From Talinum fruticosum (lineage: Eukaryota; Streptophyta; Magnoliopsida; Caryophyllales; Talinaceae): a stretch of DNA of 64,000 bases. Location of the stretch: the NCBI GenBank assembly GCA_021018815.1, contig JAITYX010000017.1, forward strand, positions 4,154,001 to 4,218,000, written 5' to 3'. Made by a program: the position numbers and the translations under genes. Under the pieces are notes generated by a model, which saw only the letters and a program-made list of their open reading frames with translations, did not search any database and was not told the DNA's origin. Positions 44,398 to 55,408 of the stretch are shown here, one piece after another (position 1 is the stretch's first letter; each line of letters opens with the position of its first letter).

Positions 44398-44763
44398 ATT
44401 TTTATGATAAACGGGTTATGCTTAACTTTTATATTTTTTGTGCTTTTTTATAAATAAAAAAATCTTAGAGTGAATAATATGACAGTTCACATGATTATTA
44501 AATTAGGATATATCTTAAAATTTATAGTTATTTTTATATCTCCTCCCTTCTCACGGGAGAGATTTCATGTTTAGCTCACTAATAATAATATATATGGGGT
44601 TGCCTAATATTTTGGGCACTAATTATTTAAAAAGAAAAAGAAAAGAAAAGGAGTTTAAAATAATAGTATAGCTATAAATTTTACATATAAATGATGGAAG
44701 GTTTTTTTTCATATAGATTTTATGCATAAATTACCAATAAAAGGGGCACCATTTTTATTTTAT

Positions 44764-44831
44764 TTTTTGCTTATTTGTGGTTAATTATGTGTAACTTTTT
44801 TTGCTTATATGTGGTTAATTATGTGTAACTG
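44764..44831. repeat. two-copy tandem repeat of about 36 bp
   Basis: The unit TTTTGCTTATTTGTGGTTAA plus TTATGTGTAACT occurs twice in a row with one mismatch. Confidence 0.8.
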
Positions 44832-44975
44832 TAAGAAAAAATAAAAGGCATGTAATTTTTCTCTAAGTAGGTGCCCTAATTAAAAGTATATTTATAACTT
44901 TCCATATATATGTTTAATTATAGACGTCATAAAAAAATCCTTTTTTAATAGAAGAAAAATTCCTTGTCTTTTAAT

Positions 44976-45494
44976 TAGGGTGTATTCAAATCAAGTCGAA
45001 CCCAAACCCGCCAAACTCGGAGCTCGACTCGTGCATATCGTTTGTGACTCGAGCTCGGCTCGTGCTCGCTAAGCTTGGGAAAATCTATCTCAAGCCTAAG
45101 CTCGAGCTTGAGCTCGACTCGTCCTTGACTCATTAGTTCACTATGCTTCTTTTAAATTTCTATTTTTAGGTTCAAAATCACATTTTATATATTTATTATA
45201 AAAACACAAACTTGAACGTTATTGAGACTCTTTTTTTCAACAATCACAATATGCACACTTAAGAAAATAGTATCCGTACTTGTTTAGGATCATTTGCTCG
45301 GCTCGTGAGCTCATTCGTTCGTTCGGCTCATTTATAGTTGGATCGTGTAGGCTAGCGAACTTACGGGCTCCGAAATTGCAAGCTCGAGCTCGATTCGGAT
45401 AAATATCTCAACTTGGCTCGGCTCGGCTTGCGCTCACCGCAAGCTTAACTTGACAAGCCTTTATGCGAGTTGACTTGGCTAACGTACACCCCTA
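44976..45494. mobile_element. MITE built of degenerate GAGCTCG arrays, 8-bp target duplication
   Basis: The ends are TAGGGTGTA and, inverted, TAGGGGTGTACG. CTTTTAAT (44968-44975) and CTTTTAAC (45495-45502) flank it as an 8-bp duplication with one mismatch. The flanks of the interior are arrays of GAGCTCGGCTCG and AGCTCGAGCTTG-like units with an AT-rich middle. The duplication length fits hAT. Confidence 0.7.
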
Positions 45495-45855
45495 CTTTTA
45501 ACTTCAATTAATTTGAAATCGTAACTTCAAGTTCATGTAGTAATTAACATGACCTTTAATTTTATTTTGTTTTAATGTTGTTATACAAAACTTTAAGTTG
45601 GTTTGATTTATCATCTTGTTGGAGTTAGAGGTCGAACCCTATATATTTGAAAATACATATTAGTCAATGTCTAAAATTCAATTGAAATTTTTAGTCCAGA
45701 ATCTGTCTTTTTTGCGTTATAATTTGGACAAGTTTAAATTTGGGTCAAATCGGTTCGGACAAAAAAAACTTATATTCGAATTTAAATTTTGAATAAAAAT
45801 ATATGATCGAACCCAATTCTTTTGGATTGGAGATATTCGGATAATCGAGTTGGCC

Positions 45856-45890
<35 letters not shown>

Positions 45891-46440
45891 GTAGGGACAA
45901 ATCGAGTTAATCTTGAATTGAAATAGTTCCTGTTCTTTTCAACGAAGACTAATGTGTTCAAACAATTTTCGACTTCTTAAAGATATAGAGTACTTAGATT
46001 GTAAGACAATTCTTAATTTATGTAAAGTTACTTGATGATGTATGATTTTGTTTTGGTGTTTGTGCTTAAAAAAAGTGGTAAATTCACATATAAATATCAC
46101 TCCTTAATGTTTAATTACTTGCTAAACTAGCTGAGTTTTTAGTCCTCCATTTGTGTGGAAAAGTTAGCACATAGTTTCAATGTTGTCTTTTTTATTAAAT
46201 AATGATCCAAAGATTAATATAGAAGATTAAGGGTCTATTCATTTTAAAATTTATAACAACGTTTGTTATTGTTAATAACTTGTAATAATTGATAATAGCT
46301 CGTAACACTCGATAATAGCTCGTAACACGTAAATGTTAAATATAACAACTTGTAACATCTCGTAACAACTAATTTCAGTCAATTGTAACCATTTATAATG
46401 GTTCACGGTAGCTAATCATAACAGCTCGTAAAGCTAAATA

Positions 46441-46690
46441 ATCTCCGTTTCACAATATATATATAACTTTAACTAACTTTTATTATTTCACAATATTTGT
46501 CACTTTACCATCCCAATGACATATTAATTGCTAATTTACCAGTTTTATCCTTATTAATTTCTTGACTAGAAAATGACAAAGAGAAAAATTGAGGACATGT
46601 TAGATAATTCACCTTTTAACTGTTTTAATCGCAATTTAACCTTAGTTTTTCCACCCTACTAAAATGACATATAATTTTAAATGGAGGGAG
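46441..46690. mobile_element. Stowaway MITE (Tc1/mariner-derived)
   Basis: The left end CTCCGTTTCACAATATATAT and the right end ATTTTAAATGGAGGGAG are inverted relatives of the Stowaway terminus CTCCCTCCGTT. TA lies outside the right end and within 2 bp of the left end. Length about 250 bp, non-coding. Confidence 0.7.
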
Positions 46691-46699
46691 TAGTTTTTA

Positions 46700-49600
46700 T
46701 AACTAAAAAGAACCGGTCCTAAAATATTGATATATACACATTATTGGCCATGCATAGCCCTAAAATGACATATAATTCTAGTGCATGCACAAAAAAATTG
46801 AGTGACCAAGTGAGGTGCCACTCACTCCCCCTCGAGCCCAGAGTTTTTTCTTTTTTTCAAATACCATCATTTTTTTTACTTTTCTTTTTTTTTCCCTATT
46901 GTCTCTTCGTAATAAATCAGAATATTGAGGTAGGTTAAGCTTTAGGTGACACATTGGGTAAATTGTTGGGACAATAATTTCCCTTGCAACTATTATGAAT
47001 CGTAGTACGTAGTTATTAGTACTTATTATTAATTATCTGTTCCACAAAAAAACAGGGAAAAAAAATCATGCATATATATTTTTAGTATGTATAGTGCTTG
47101 TCTCTGAGAAATAGGATCTCCGTCGACTTTAGCGAGGCTTACGTGAGCCCCTTTCTTGATCTGTAAATCCGATATCTTGCATAATTTAATATCAATTTAG
47201 ATATAAGGAGTCCGCTACCGCCAAAAAATTAATCGAGAATTTTGTTGTTTTTTGTTTGTGTAGAGATATTACAAAAAGTAAATTCGGACATTTTACGTAG
47301 TTTTTGTAACAATTTTCTTAGGTTTGATCCATCACATATATATTTAGAGAATCAAATAAAGTAACAAATTGGGTGGTGCATCGATCATATAATGATGAAC
47401 GTCTTTTAGATACTCAATGACTTGTAAGAAAATTGTCTCCACGAAATTTCAAACTCAAAGTAGAAATGTGAAGTGTTTGTCATTAGACTAATACTCACTT
47501 AGTATAATTGACATAGCGGCTAAGGCTAGGATGGAATATATGTCATAGTGTACTTGGGCTGTTAATGAGGCACAATGTCTGAAATGAGATCCAATTCCAC
47601 GCCCACATCAAGTACCCACCCACACAACACACTCCTTGATTTCAAATTAGGAGAATAATTTGGTTAGATTAGGCATAATTGTTAGAGATTATTATCTCAC
47701 TAAAAAATTTACAAGTGGGCCATTTTTTTACCCCTTAAAAATGACAGGGATGGATAACAATGAAGTTACCTCCGTCGCAAGTAGGTAACTATGACATGAA
47801 GGTTTCATGTGTATTTTTGAGGTCTGGCTGGGGATATACAAGTAATGATTGCAAAATGAAACCAAGTTAGATGCCTAACCCTAGGTTTTCAAAGCTATTA
47901 CCGTCCTATGCCCGACCTCTTCACATTTTTCACTTTACTCCTATGCTAACTCATAATTTATTCACATTTATTATTTTTACTTTATTACAAAGTTGAAATG
48001 TGTTTTTTTTTTTTTAATCACGAGTAAGTGTGGATCATCTAATTGAACCATTATCTCAAAGTTAATTTTAGTTGGATGTGGAAGGTTCAAAGGGACAGAA
48101 ATACTAAGCTCAAACTTAAAATCGAGGTGTACAATCCACCTCAAACTTTTTATTTGCATAATTTAAAAGGAAATTATCTCTATTAAGATTTGAATTTTAA
48201 AAACTTAAAATCAATTAAGGGCCGGAGTTTATCTCTCTTTGAAATCAATTAAGGGTAAAGACAATTGCGCTTGGGCAATGTTTATTAATCTTTAAGTAAT
48301 TTCTTTTTTTTTTTTTACATTTTTGTCCAAAACGGGGTTTAGGTGTTATATGGGTCGGGTTTGCGAATATTGGATATAAGTGTTATATAAGACTGGTGAA
48401 ACCTGAATTCGCACTCATCCCTATATACCTATAGCCATGCCCATTTTCTTTGTAACAATCTTATATCTATTTTTTTCCCCAATTTTTACCACCTATACGG
48501 TAGATGGGATGAATTTTATAAATTTTAAACGTGTACTAATTTTTTCGCCAGTCTTACATACATACATCCGACCGCTCGACTTAGACAGAGCTCTTGGAGA
48601 AGAATTCATTATTAGAATTTAGCGCTGGCAAAAGTTAGGATTCAGGTTAAATTTGGGTCCAAAAATTGGTTAATGTCTAAAACTCAGATAAAATATTTTC
48701 TCCAATACTCAATTTTTCAAATCGAAGACAAGCTTAAATTCGGGTTAAAATTAAATTTATAAAATAAAATAAAAAATATTGTATTGATGATCTTACCTTT
48801 TTTTTATTTTTGTGAGTCTAACAAATTTGATTGAATTGGACGAAAATTTACTATCACTGCTAGAATTATTTCCTTGTGGAGGACACTTGTATATAAAATA
48901 TACTCCGTATATCCCTTAACTTGTTTTTAAGCTAAAAGTCGGCATCTTTTATCTTGTTTTGTTGAGAAAATAACGGCGTTTGGTTGCCAACGTTCTTTGA
49001 CGAGTTCTTTTTTATACTACTTGAGATTTCGTTGATAAGTAAAATGCTTGTTAGCCATTTTTTTTCCAATCAAAAAACAAAACCATTTTTTTTATTTACC
49101 TAAGAGTATAATTTATTTTAGATTGTAACCGTTAAAAAAAATTCTCTCAATAATTATACTTCTAATGATTCGAATTTATACTTTTCTTCTTACCAGAATG
49201 AAATCGTTAACATATCAACCAACACTTTGTTCAAGACTATTTTTCATATATATAATTGTAGTAAAAGGCCTAAGCTTATTCATGACAGACTCTAGTTAGA
49301 ACTTTTATTTTCAACTCATATTTTTCAAACAGAGTTGTACTCACGTTTTTAGGTTTATAAAAATCCCCTATATAAAATATAAATATATCCCAACTAATTA
49401 CATCATATCGTGTAAATATATATTTAATATCTATTTTATAAGTATATTTATAATGATAGGTAACCTTACTAAACAAAATTTAACCAAAATCTAGGACCAA
49501 AATAGTAGATTGAATCAAGAAAATATAAATATTTCTCATAATTAATGCAAGAGTTTATAAATTGCATGAGAGTATTGGAGGACAAAAACTAGATAAGATT

Positions 49601-49880
49601 ACTTACGAAAGCCCTTAAAATACTTAAGAAACTAAAACAAAACAAGTTGCCTAACTTTGTCATTTTATGTTTTTAGTTTAAAATCCTAACTTTGTCATTT
49701 CATGCTTAATGCGCTGCATATGATATGAGAGCCACTTTACTAGTCAATTTAACAGTTTTTTTAAAAATTTAATTTTAAATTATCGTGACAAGACAGGTTC
49801 GATTTCCCTTCCTATTGTATTATACTACCCTATGTGACTCATGAGCACAAAAAAAAGTCGGCTCACCACTCGTAGGAACC
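46700..49880. other. intergenic, AT-rich
   Basis: No gene is visible. A tRNA-like GACAGGTTCGATTTCCC at about 49793 hints at a SINE head. Short TTTGGGTC and GGGTCGGG segments (48346, 48640) may be decayed array-MITE pieces. Confidence 0.35.
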
Positions 49881-49881
49881 A

Positions 49882-51501
49882 TGGCCTTAGCCCGAGACAG
49901 ACCGAATTTGCCCACTTATGTCGGGTCTCTTCTTTAAAGATTCATTTTGAAGATAATTTTGAAAATCAATTTTGAAATATGGGGATGAAACTTTTATTAA
50001 AATTTTTGAATTTTATTAAATCTGATTATTGCAAAGTTTGAACGACGGTTTTATTAATTATTTTATTTTAGTAATTATTTTAAAAAGTCACGGGATATTA
50101 TTTCTTAACCGAATAATAGGGATTAGGGTTTCTATTTACGTCGTGAGGCTCTAGGGTCAAACCGATGTGAAAACACCGGTTTAGTCCCGAGCCCCACCTA
50201 TTGACCGCCTGCACTTAGTGATGGTCGGCGCCGACCGGAGGCCAAGGTAGAGGAGATCAACCTCGGCCTCCGCCCTAACTCGGCATATCCAAAACATATT
50301 TTCTTACTCGTTCGATTAGAAATAGCCGAGAAGCGATTAATAGATGTAAATCGAAAAAGGGAGTCGTCGATCGGTTTTAGGAAAGAAAAACTAACAAAAA
50401 CAAAAGAAATTTGCTCTTCCAATCTTAGTATGGGAAAACTAAGACTAAAAATAACTCTATCGATCATTGAAGTGAGAATCGGATTCGGGGACGAGGGTAC
50501 GAAACATAGAGATAGGCCCTTCCGTTCCACTCGTCCCAAGACGGCCATTACTAGTTTGAGTAGTAAATTAAACTAATGCGAAAAATACAAGTATACAACA
50601 ACATGTTAAGCAAAATTAAAGCAACCAAACATAGTTAAGGGAAGCAATAAAGGCATAAATAAAGAAAGCGGTAAAGAAAGTAATAACAAAACGAAAACAA
50701 AAAGGAAAGGCAAAGCGAAAAGAAAAGAAAACAGAAAAACTAAAAGATTACATCGGGGAGGGAGAATTAAAAGTGAGACATCATTTGTGCACAATATAGA
50801 AAGCAATAAAGAAGCATATAAATAAAATAAACTGTTTTGAAAACTAAATCTGTGCCCTCGGGTTATCCCACCTGTCGATCCGGATCTCGAAACCGGACCT
50901 CTTGATATGACAGTGGTGAACCGAAAGGATATTTTTGTGAGTTTTCTATGGAGATAGGTAGGCGGATGAGTGACTGATGGATTTTAAGCATCGGATGTGG
51001 GGAGTATGATGGAAATAGAGAAGGAATAGGCTGAAAAGGGACAAAGAGATCGGAATACCAAAGAGAGTATTCGGTAGCTCTTAGGCGAGTTTCAACGAGT
51101 GTGATGCTAAGGTAAGAAGTCGTGTGGGAATGAAAGCCAAGGCTCTCTATTTATAGGAAGAGGTTAGGTCAAGAAATGACCTAGGTTTAGGCTCGGTCAG
51201 CCATCCATAATAGGGTACAAAATCGAGACAGGAATAATCATAAATTGAACCGGATAAAACGTGGTAAAAAGGGATGGTCGGCTCCTGGTTTTGGATCGTT
51301 CGAAAGAAAAAGGGGATTTTGGATTGACCCAAGGCAAACAGGCTATTTATATGGTGTTGGAGATTCTTTGTGCTTTACTGACTTCCGTTGCACCAATCAA
51401 ACACATTTTGAGATCCAAATTCTCAAATAGGACTCGGGATTTCATCATCGGGCCAACAAATAAAAAATAGAGAAAAAGACGACACTTTTTAGGTGTTTAC
51501 A
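49882..51501 (-). mobile_element. solo LTR, Tat/Ogre-like (candidate)
   Basis: On the minus strand the segment would start TGTAAACACCTAAAAAGTG, a style seen in Ty3-type Tat/Ogre LTRs, with a TATAAATAGAG box about 340 bp in (plus positions about 51154-51164). It would end GGCTAAGGCCA. ACCA lies on both sides (49878-49881, 51502-51505). That duplication is 4 rather than 5 bp and the ends match poorly, so the boundaries are uncertain. No polyprotein coding is present. Confidence 0.4.
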
Positions 51502-51509
51502 ACCATACT

Positions 51510-52500
51510 CTTAAACTTAGTTTCACTAGGTGAAAGCTCGGTTTGAGTTAAAGTCAAACTAAGCTTGAAGTGAGCTCGAGTTGGCTTAAAGACATACCCG
51601 GTCAAGTATGAACCCAACAAGGCTTGTCGTGGCTTAAGTTGGTTCGATTTAGATTGGTTAATTCATTCTTCTTTTTTTTTAACTACTTGTATAGAGAGTA
51701 AAATATTAACATTAAAATTATTGAATTTATCGCAAACTTTTGTCTTAAAACTAGTGGCAAAATATATAATCCTACTTTGATTACAGCCTTAAAATTGAAT
51801 TTAAAAAATGATACCAAATTCAGCCCCAAATGTTGTTGTATTTATCCTAGCCCAGCCCGAACCTAAACATTAAAAAAAAAAGGAGTAAATGACTGGGATG
51901 GGTGTTGGATTATTATTCAATACATTGGGCCATATGGTCCAGATATGTGCTAGAAAATAGGTGGGCTTCACTGGGCTATTAATCTGGATCATGATTTGAT
52001 CTAAATGAATACTATACAGCCCTCTTGGAGAGAAGGATCGGCCTCTTAAGTGATGATCAGATTCAGATCAGATGTCAGTGTATTATTCTGTAAATCTATT
52101 ATAAAAATATCCCTGTAATGATTTTATGTAATAAAATCAGAAAGTAAGGGATAAAAATGTAAAAAAAATTTAAGTTTTAACAGTCATATCAAAATTAATT
52201 AGTGGAATCCCAGATTATTTCAACTTCAAAAACTCTATTTTCACTAATAAAAAGTGTATTAAAGTATATCCATCCACCGTGATTGATCAATTTTAATTTT
52301 TAATTAAAACTCTCTCCTACTTTTAATCTAATTATGTCACTTCATGTTAGTAAAATTGTGTATCCATTTAATTAGTATATATATAATGGTTGTTTCAACT
52401 TAATGAGATTACCTTCTCATAAAAGGGAGCGGGACATTGAAAAAATAAAAAAAAAGTTTTTATATGAGTTACTAAAGAGTTAGGTTTTCAAAGGCCAGTT
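51510..52500. other. intergenic with decayed array-type repeat
   Basis: 51530-51660 has sparse AGCTCGGTTTGAG and GTGAGCTCGAGTTGGC segments like the array MITEs, without recognisable ends. I see nothing else. Confidence 0.35.
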
Positions 52501-52505
52501 GACAC

Positions 52506-52966
52506 TAGGGCCGTAAGCGAGCCGAACCGAGCCTGAGTCGGTTAGGCTCCGACTCGGCTCGATTACAATTTAGGCTCGGGCTTTGAAGTTTAGGCTCGGG
52601 CTCGGCTATGATAGGTCGGGCTCGAGGATCAAACTTGGCTCGGTTTCTTTTTTTTTTGGATTTTTTCAAAAGTTTTTAAATTTAAGGTTATATTGAAATT
52701 AAATTCTATATTTTTGTAGTATATTTAAAAAATAAGGATTTAAATTAAATTTTGGTGATTTTAAAGATAGTTTTATACTCTCCATACAAGTATTTTTAGA
52801 AAAAATAAATTATTTAGCCTAAACGAGTTGAGCCTTGCTGAACTCGGGCTCGGCTCAATATACCTTCGAGCGAGGCTCGGTCTCGGTTTGACTCGAGCCC
52901 GAGTTGAGCTTTAACCGAGCCGAGCTCGAGCGCTCGGTGAGCCGGCTCGATTCGTTTACACCCCTA
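52506..52966. mobile_element. MITE built of degenerate GAGCCGAGC arrays, 8-bp target duplication
   Basis: The left end is TAGGGCCGTAAGCGAGCCGA; the right end inverted is TAGGGGTGTAAACGAATCGA. GTTGACAC (52498-52505) and GTTGGCAC (52967-52974) flank it as an 8-bp duplication with one mismatch. Both ends are arrays of GGCTCGGGCTCGG-like units around an AT-rich centre. It is the best-preserved member of this type in the window. Confidence 0.75.
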
Positions 52967-53035
52967 GTTGGCACTCGCTAATACTCATGACAAGAAATAA
53001 TTGGGGGAGTTGTAGTTTTAAAATTGTATGTTTTG

Positions 53036-53130
53036 AAAGGCGAGTTGGTTAAGATGATAGCAATCTCATCTCGTTTGGACGAGAACATAAATTTGAATCT
53101 CTATAAGCGTACTTATTAAAAGTGTTTTTA
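53036..53130 (+). mobile_element. tRNA-derived SINE remnant
   Basis: GGCGAGTTGGTTAAGATG (box A-like) is followed about 40 bp on by AAATTTGAATCTC (box B-like). Only the head is clear. Confidence 0.4.
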
Positions 53131-53139
53131 ACTTAAATA

Positions 53140-54590
53140 TTCAATGCCCGAATAAAATTACAACCTTCATCATATAAATTAAAAAAAGAGTAATTTTGTT
53201 TTTAAAGTTGCTTTAGCAAAACAATTAAATTATTATATTTCTCTACATTAAATAACTAAATAGATCCCAATATAAATACTTGAGAGTTATAATAACTATT
53301 TTATATGGTGTTTACCATAAGTAGTGGATTAGAAAGCTTTTACAACCGTCATGTATATGAATTTACTAGAAATCTATAGTAACTAAGTTTTATGATGTTA
53401 ATTTTTTAATTTTTAAGGACTTTTATTTGAAGAGTTAACAAATTTGTGGACAATGAAGGAAACCATAAATTTGTCCATTTGGATGCGTTTGGGAAAGTTG
53501 TGGTCGTACTGTGTCTGCCCAATAGTTATATTGTAACTTTCTATAATTGTATGGTAGTTGTATAAATAAGCTGATTATGTATTTGGTAATTGTATGTCTT
53601 ATTTATTTTATTATATTAATTGAGTAATTTTTTATTCTACCATTATACTATGTTGTTTTTTTATAAAAAGTTAATGATCTTCATTAAAACTAACCATTTA
53701 CACACTAACAATATCTAGATTAGGAGCCACCTTATAAGAAGGATTCCCTATCCTCTAAACCTTAATAATTTATACAATATCGTTTCCAGTTTCCTATACA
53801 ATTTTAATGTTTTTCACCGCTTCTTGCACCATGTAACTAGCCTTATGTATAGTTGGATTTAACGTTTGAAATACTTTCCCATTCCTATCATATCATTATA
53901 TTAATTTTTTAAATAAATTATACAACGTTATAAATAAAATTTACGAAACATCATAATTGGAGAAATTTTACTAAAATTTTAGAAAAAACTAACGAAAAAC
54001 TATACCAAACGGAAGTATCATGTAAGTGCTCTACATAAATATGTCAATATGTTGACTTAAAATAGCCGTGTTGAAGTATGCGTACCACCTACATATTTTT
54101 GTTAATTTCTATGAGTAGTTTCTTTCATTTTGATTTGATATTTTTATTTAGCTTAACATCCTTCTCCAAGTCTAAGTTGCAAATTATCCGCAATAGCACA
54201 TATCCCGCCAAGTCACATTGAGCAATAAATAATACTCAAAACTTGTTATTATCGAGATGTCACCTAAGTGTAAAGTTGTATGGATAGGGATTCAAATTAT
54301 ATCGTTACATTATTTTTTGATTTTTCAGATAAATTATAAAAGAAGTTAATTAATTCTCGTATTAACCTAATTGAATTATTTACTATTTTACAGAAGTAAT
54401 TAAACTCTTATAAAACATAATTTCATTTAACTAATGGGTAATTATATTGATTCCTCAATATTTCAACTTCATTTTTGGATTTCAATTTTCCAAACACTTT
54501 TGCCTTTCACCCTATGGTAAGAATCCTGGACTTTCAATAGTCTGTCCTTAATTCTCAATATTAACCTACACCTGGTAGTGGAGGGCGACT
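53140..54590. other. intergenic, AT-rich
   Basis: I see no gene, RNA or well-defined repeat in it. Confidence 0.4.
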
Positions 54591-54689
54591 CCCAAGCCTT
54601 GATTCTCAAAATTCAATAACAAGTTTGTCCAAATATGGTTCTAGGTTTTTTATTTCGGATATTCTGTTTTTGAATGTTTTTTTCAATTT

Positions 54690-54895
54690 TACTTCTTGGT
54701 TGTTTGTTCATAGGGGTTGCAATTCAATTGCTCATGCTATTGCTCACTTCCAACCTATCTCTTTTGATGAAAGGATATGGGAGGAGAAGTGCCGGATCAA
54801 ATCTATGATTTGGCTGCAAAGGATATGTATTCTTTTGTGAATCAATCAAAATAACACCTATTTCCCGTTGTTGATAAAATAAAAAAAGAATTCTG
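54690..54895 (+). pseudogene. LINE RNase H-domain fragment with 3' tail
   Basis: The frame reads FVHRGCNSIAHAIAHFQPIS followed by FDERIWEEK. This is the C-terminal piece of the RNase H-like (RVT_3) domain found at the end of plant LINE ORF2 proteins. A short 3' region ending GTTGATAAAATAAAAAAAG follows, as expected for an A-tailed LINE 3' end. The rest of the element is missing. Confidence 0.7.
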
Positions 54896-55408
54896 GACTT
54901 TCACAAGGTGATCTACAGCCCCAAACGGCCCAAAAAAAGGGGTGGGATCGAGAGAAAAAAGAAAAAGAAAAATAGAAGTCAATCTAACCCGTTGGATTAA
55001 CTTCTAATGACTACTAAGATTACGCGAGTACATTAGTGAGGGAAATACACACTCCAATATTCGAGTTTCCTCCCGACCCTTTCTTTTCTCTGCTCCAAAT
55101 CCTCTCGCCGCTTCCCACAGCCTCTTCCTCCGTCGGCTCCTCCTCCGCCGACTCCGGCGATCGAAGACCGTAACATCCGCTTCGCACACTTCTTCATCCC
55201 TCTCTCGGTCGCCGGTGTTACGTACTAGCTTCCTTTACCTCCGGCGAAAGTGCTCGTTGCCATTCGCCTTCTTCTCTTCGTCTTCCTCAGTCACCAATCT
55301 CAGTCTTCTCTCGAAACCGAACCGGGGTCCCAAAATATAGTAGTCAAAAATAATTTCATCCAAAAAAACCCGTCGAAATACTACCTTCACCACTCGCAGG
55401 GGAGAGAG

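Noticed and set aside
49793..49809. Possible tRNA gene from a GGTTCGATTTCCC box B
   Set aside because: No matching acceptor stem, D arm or anticodon arm is evident by eye; it is more likely a SINE relic.
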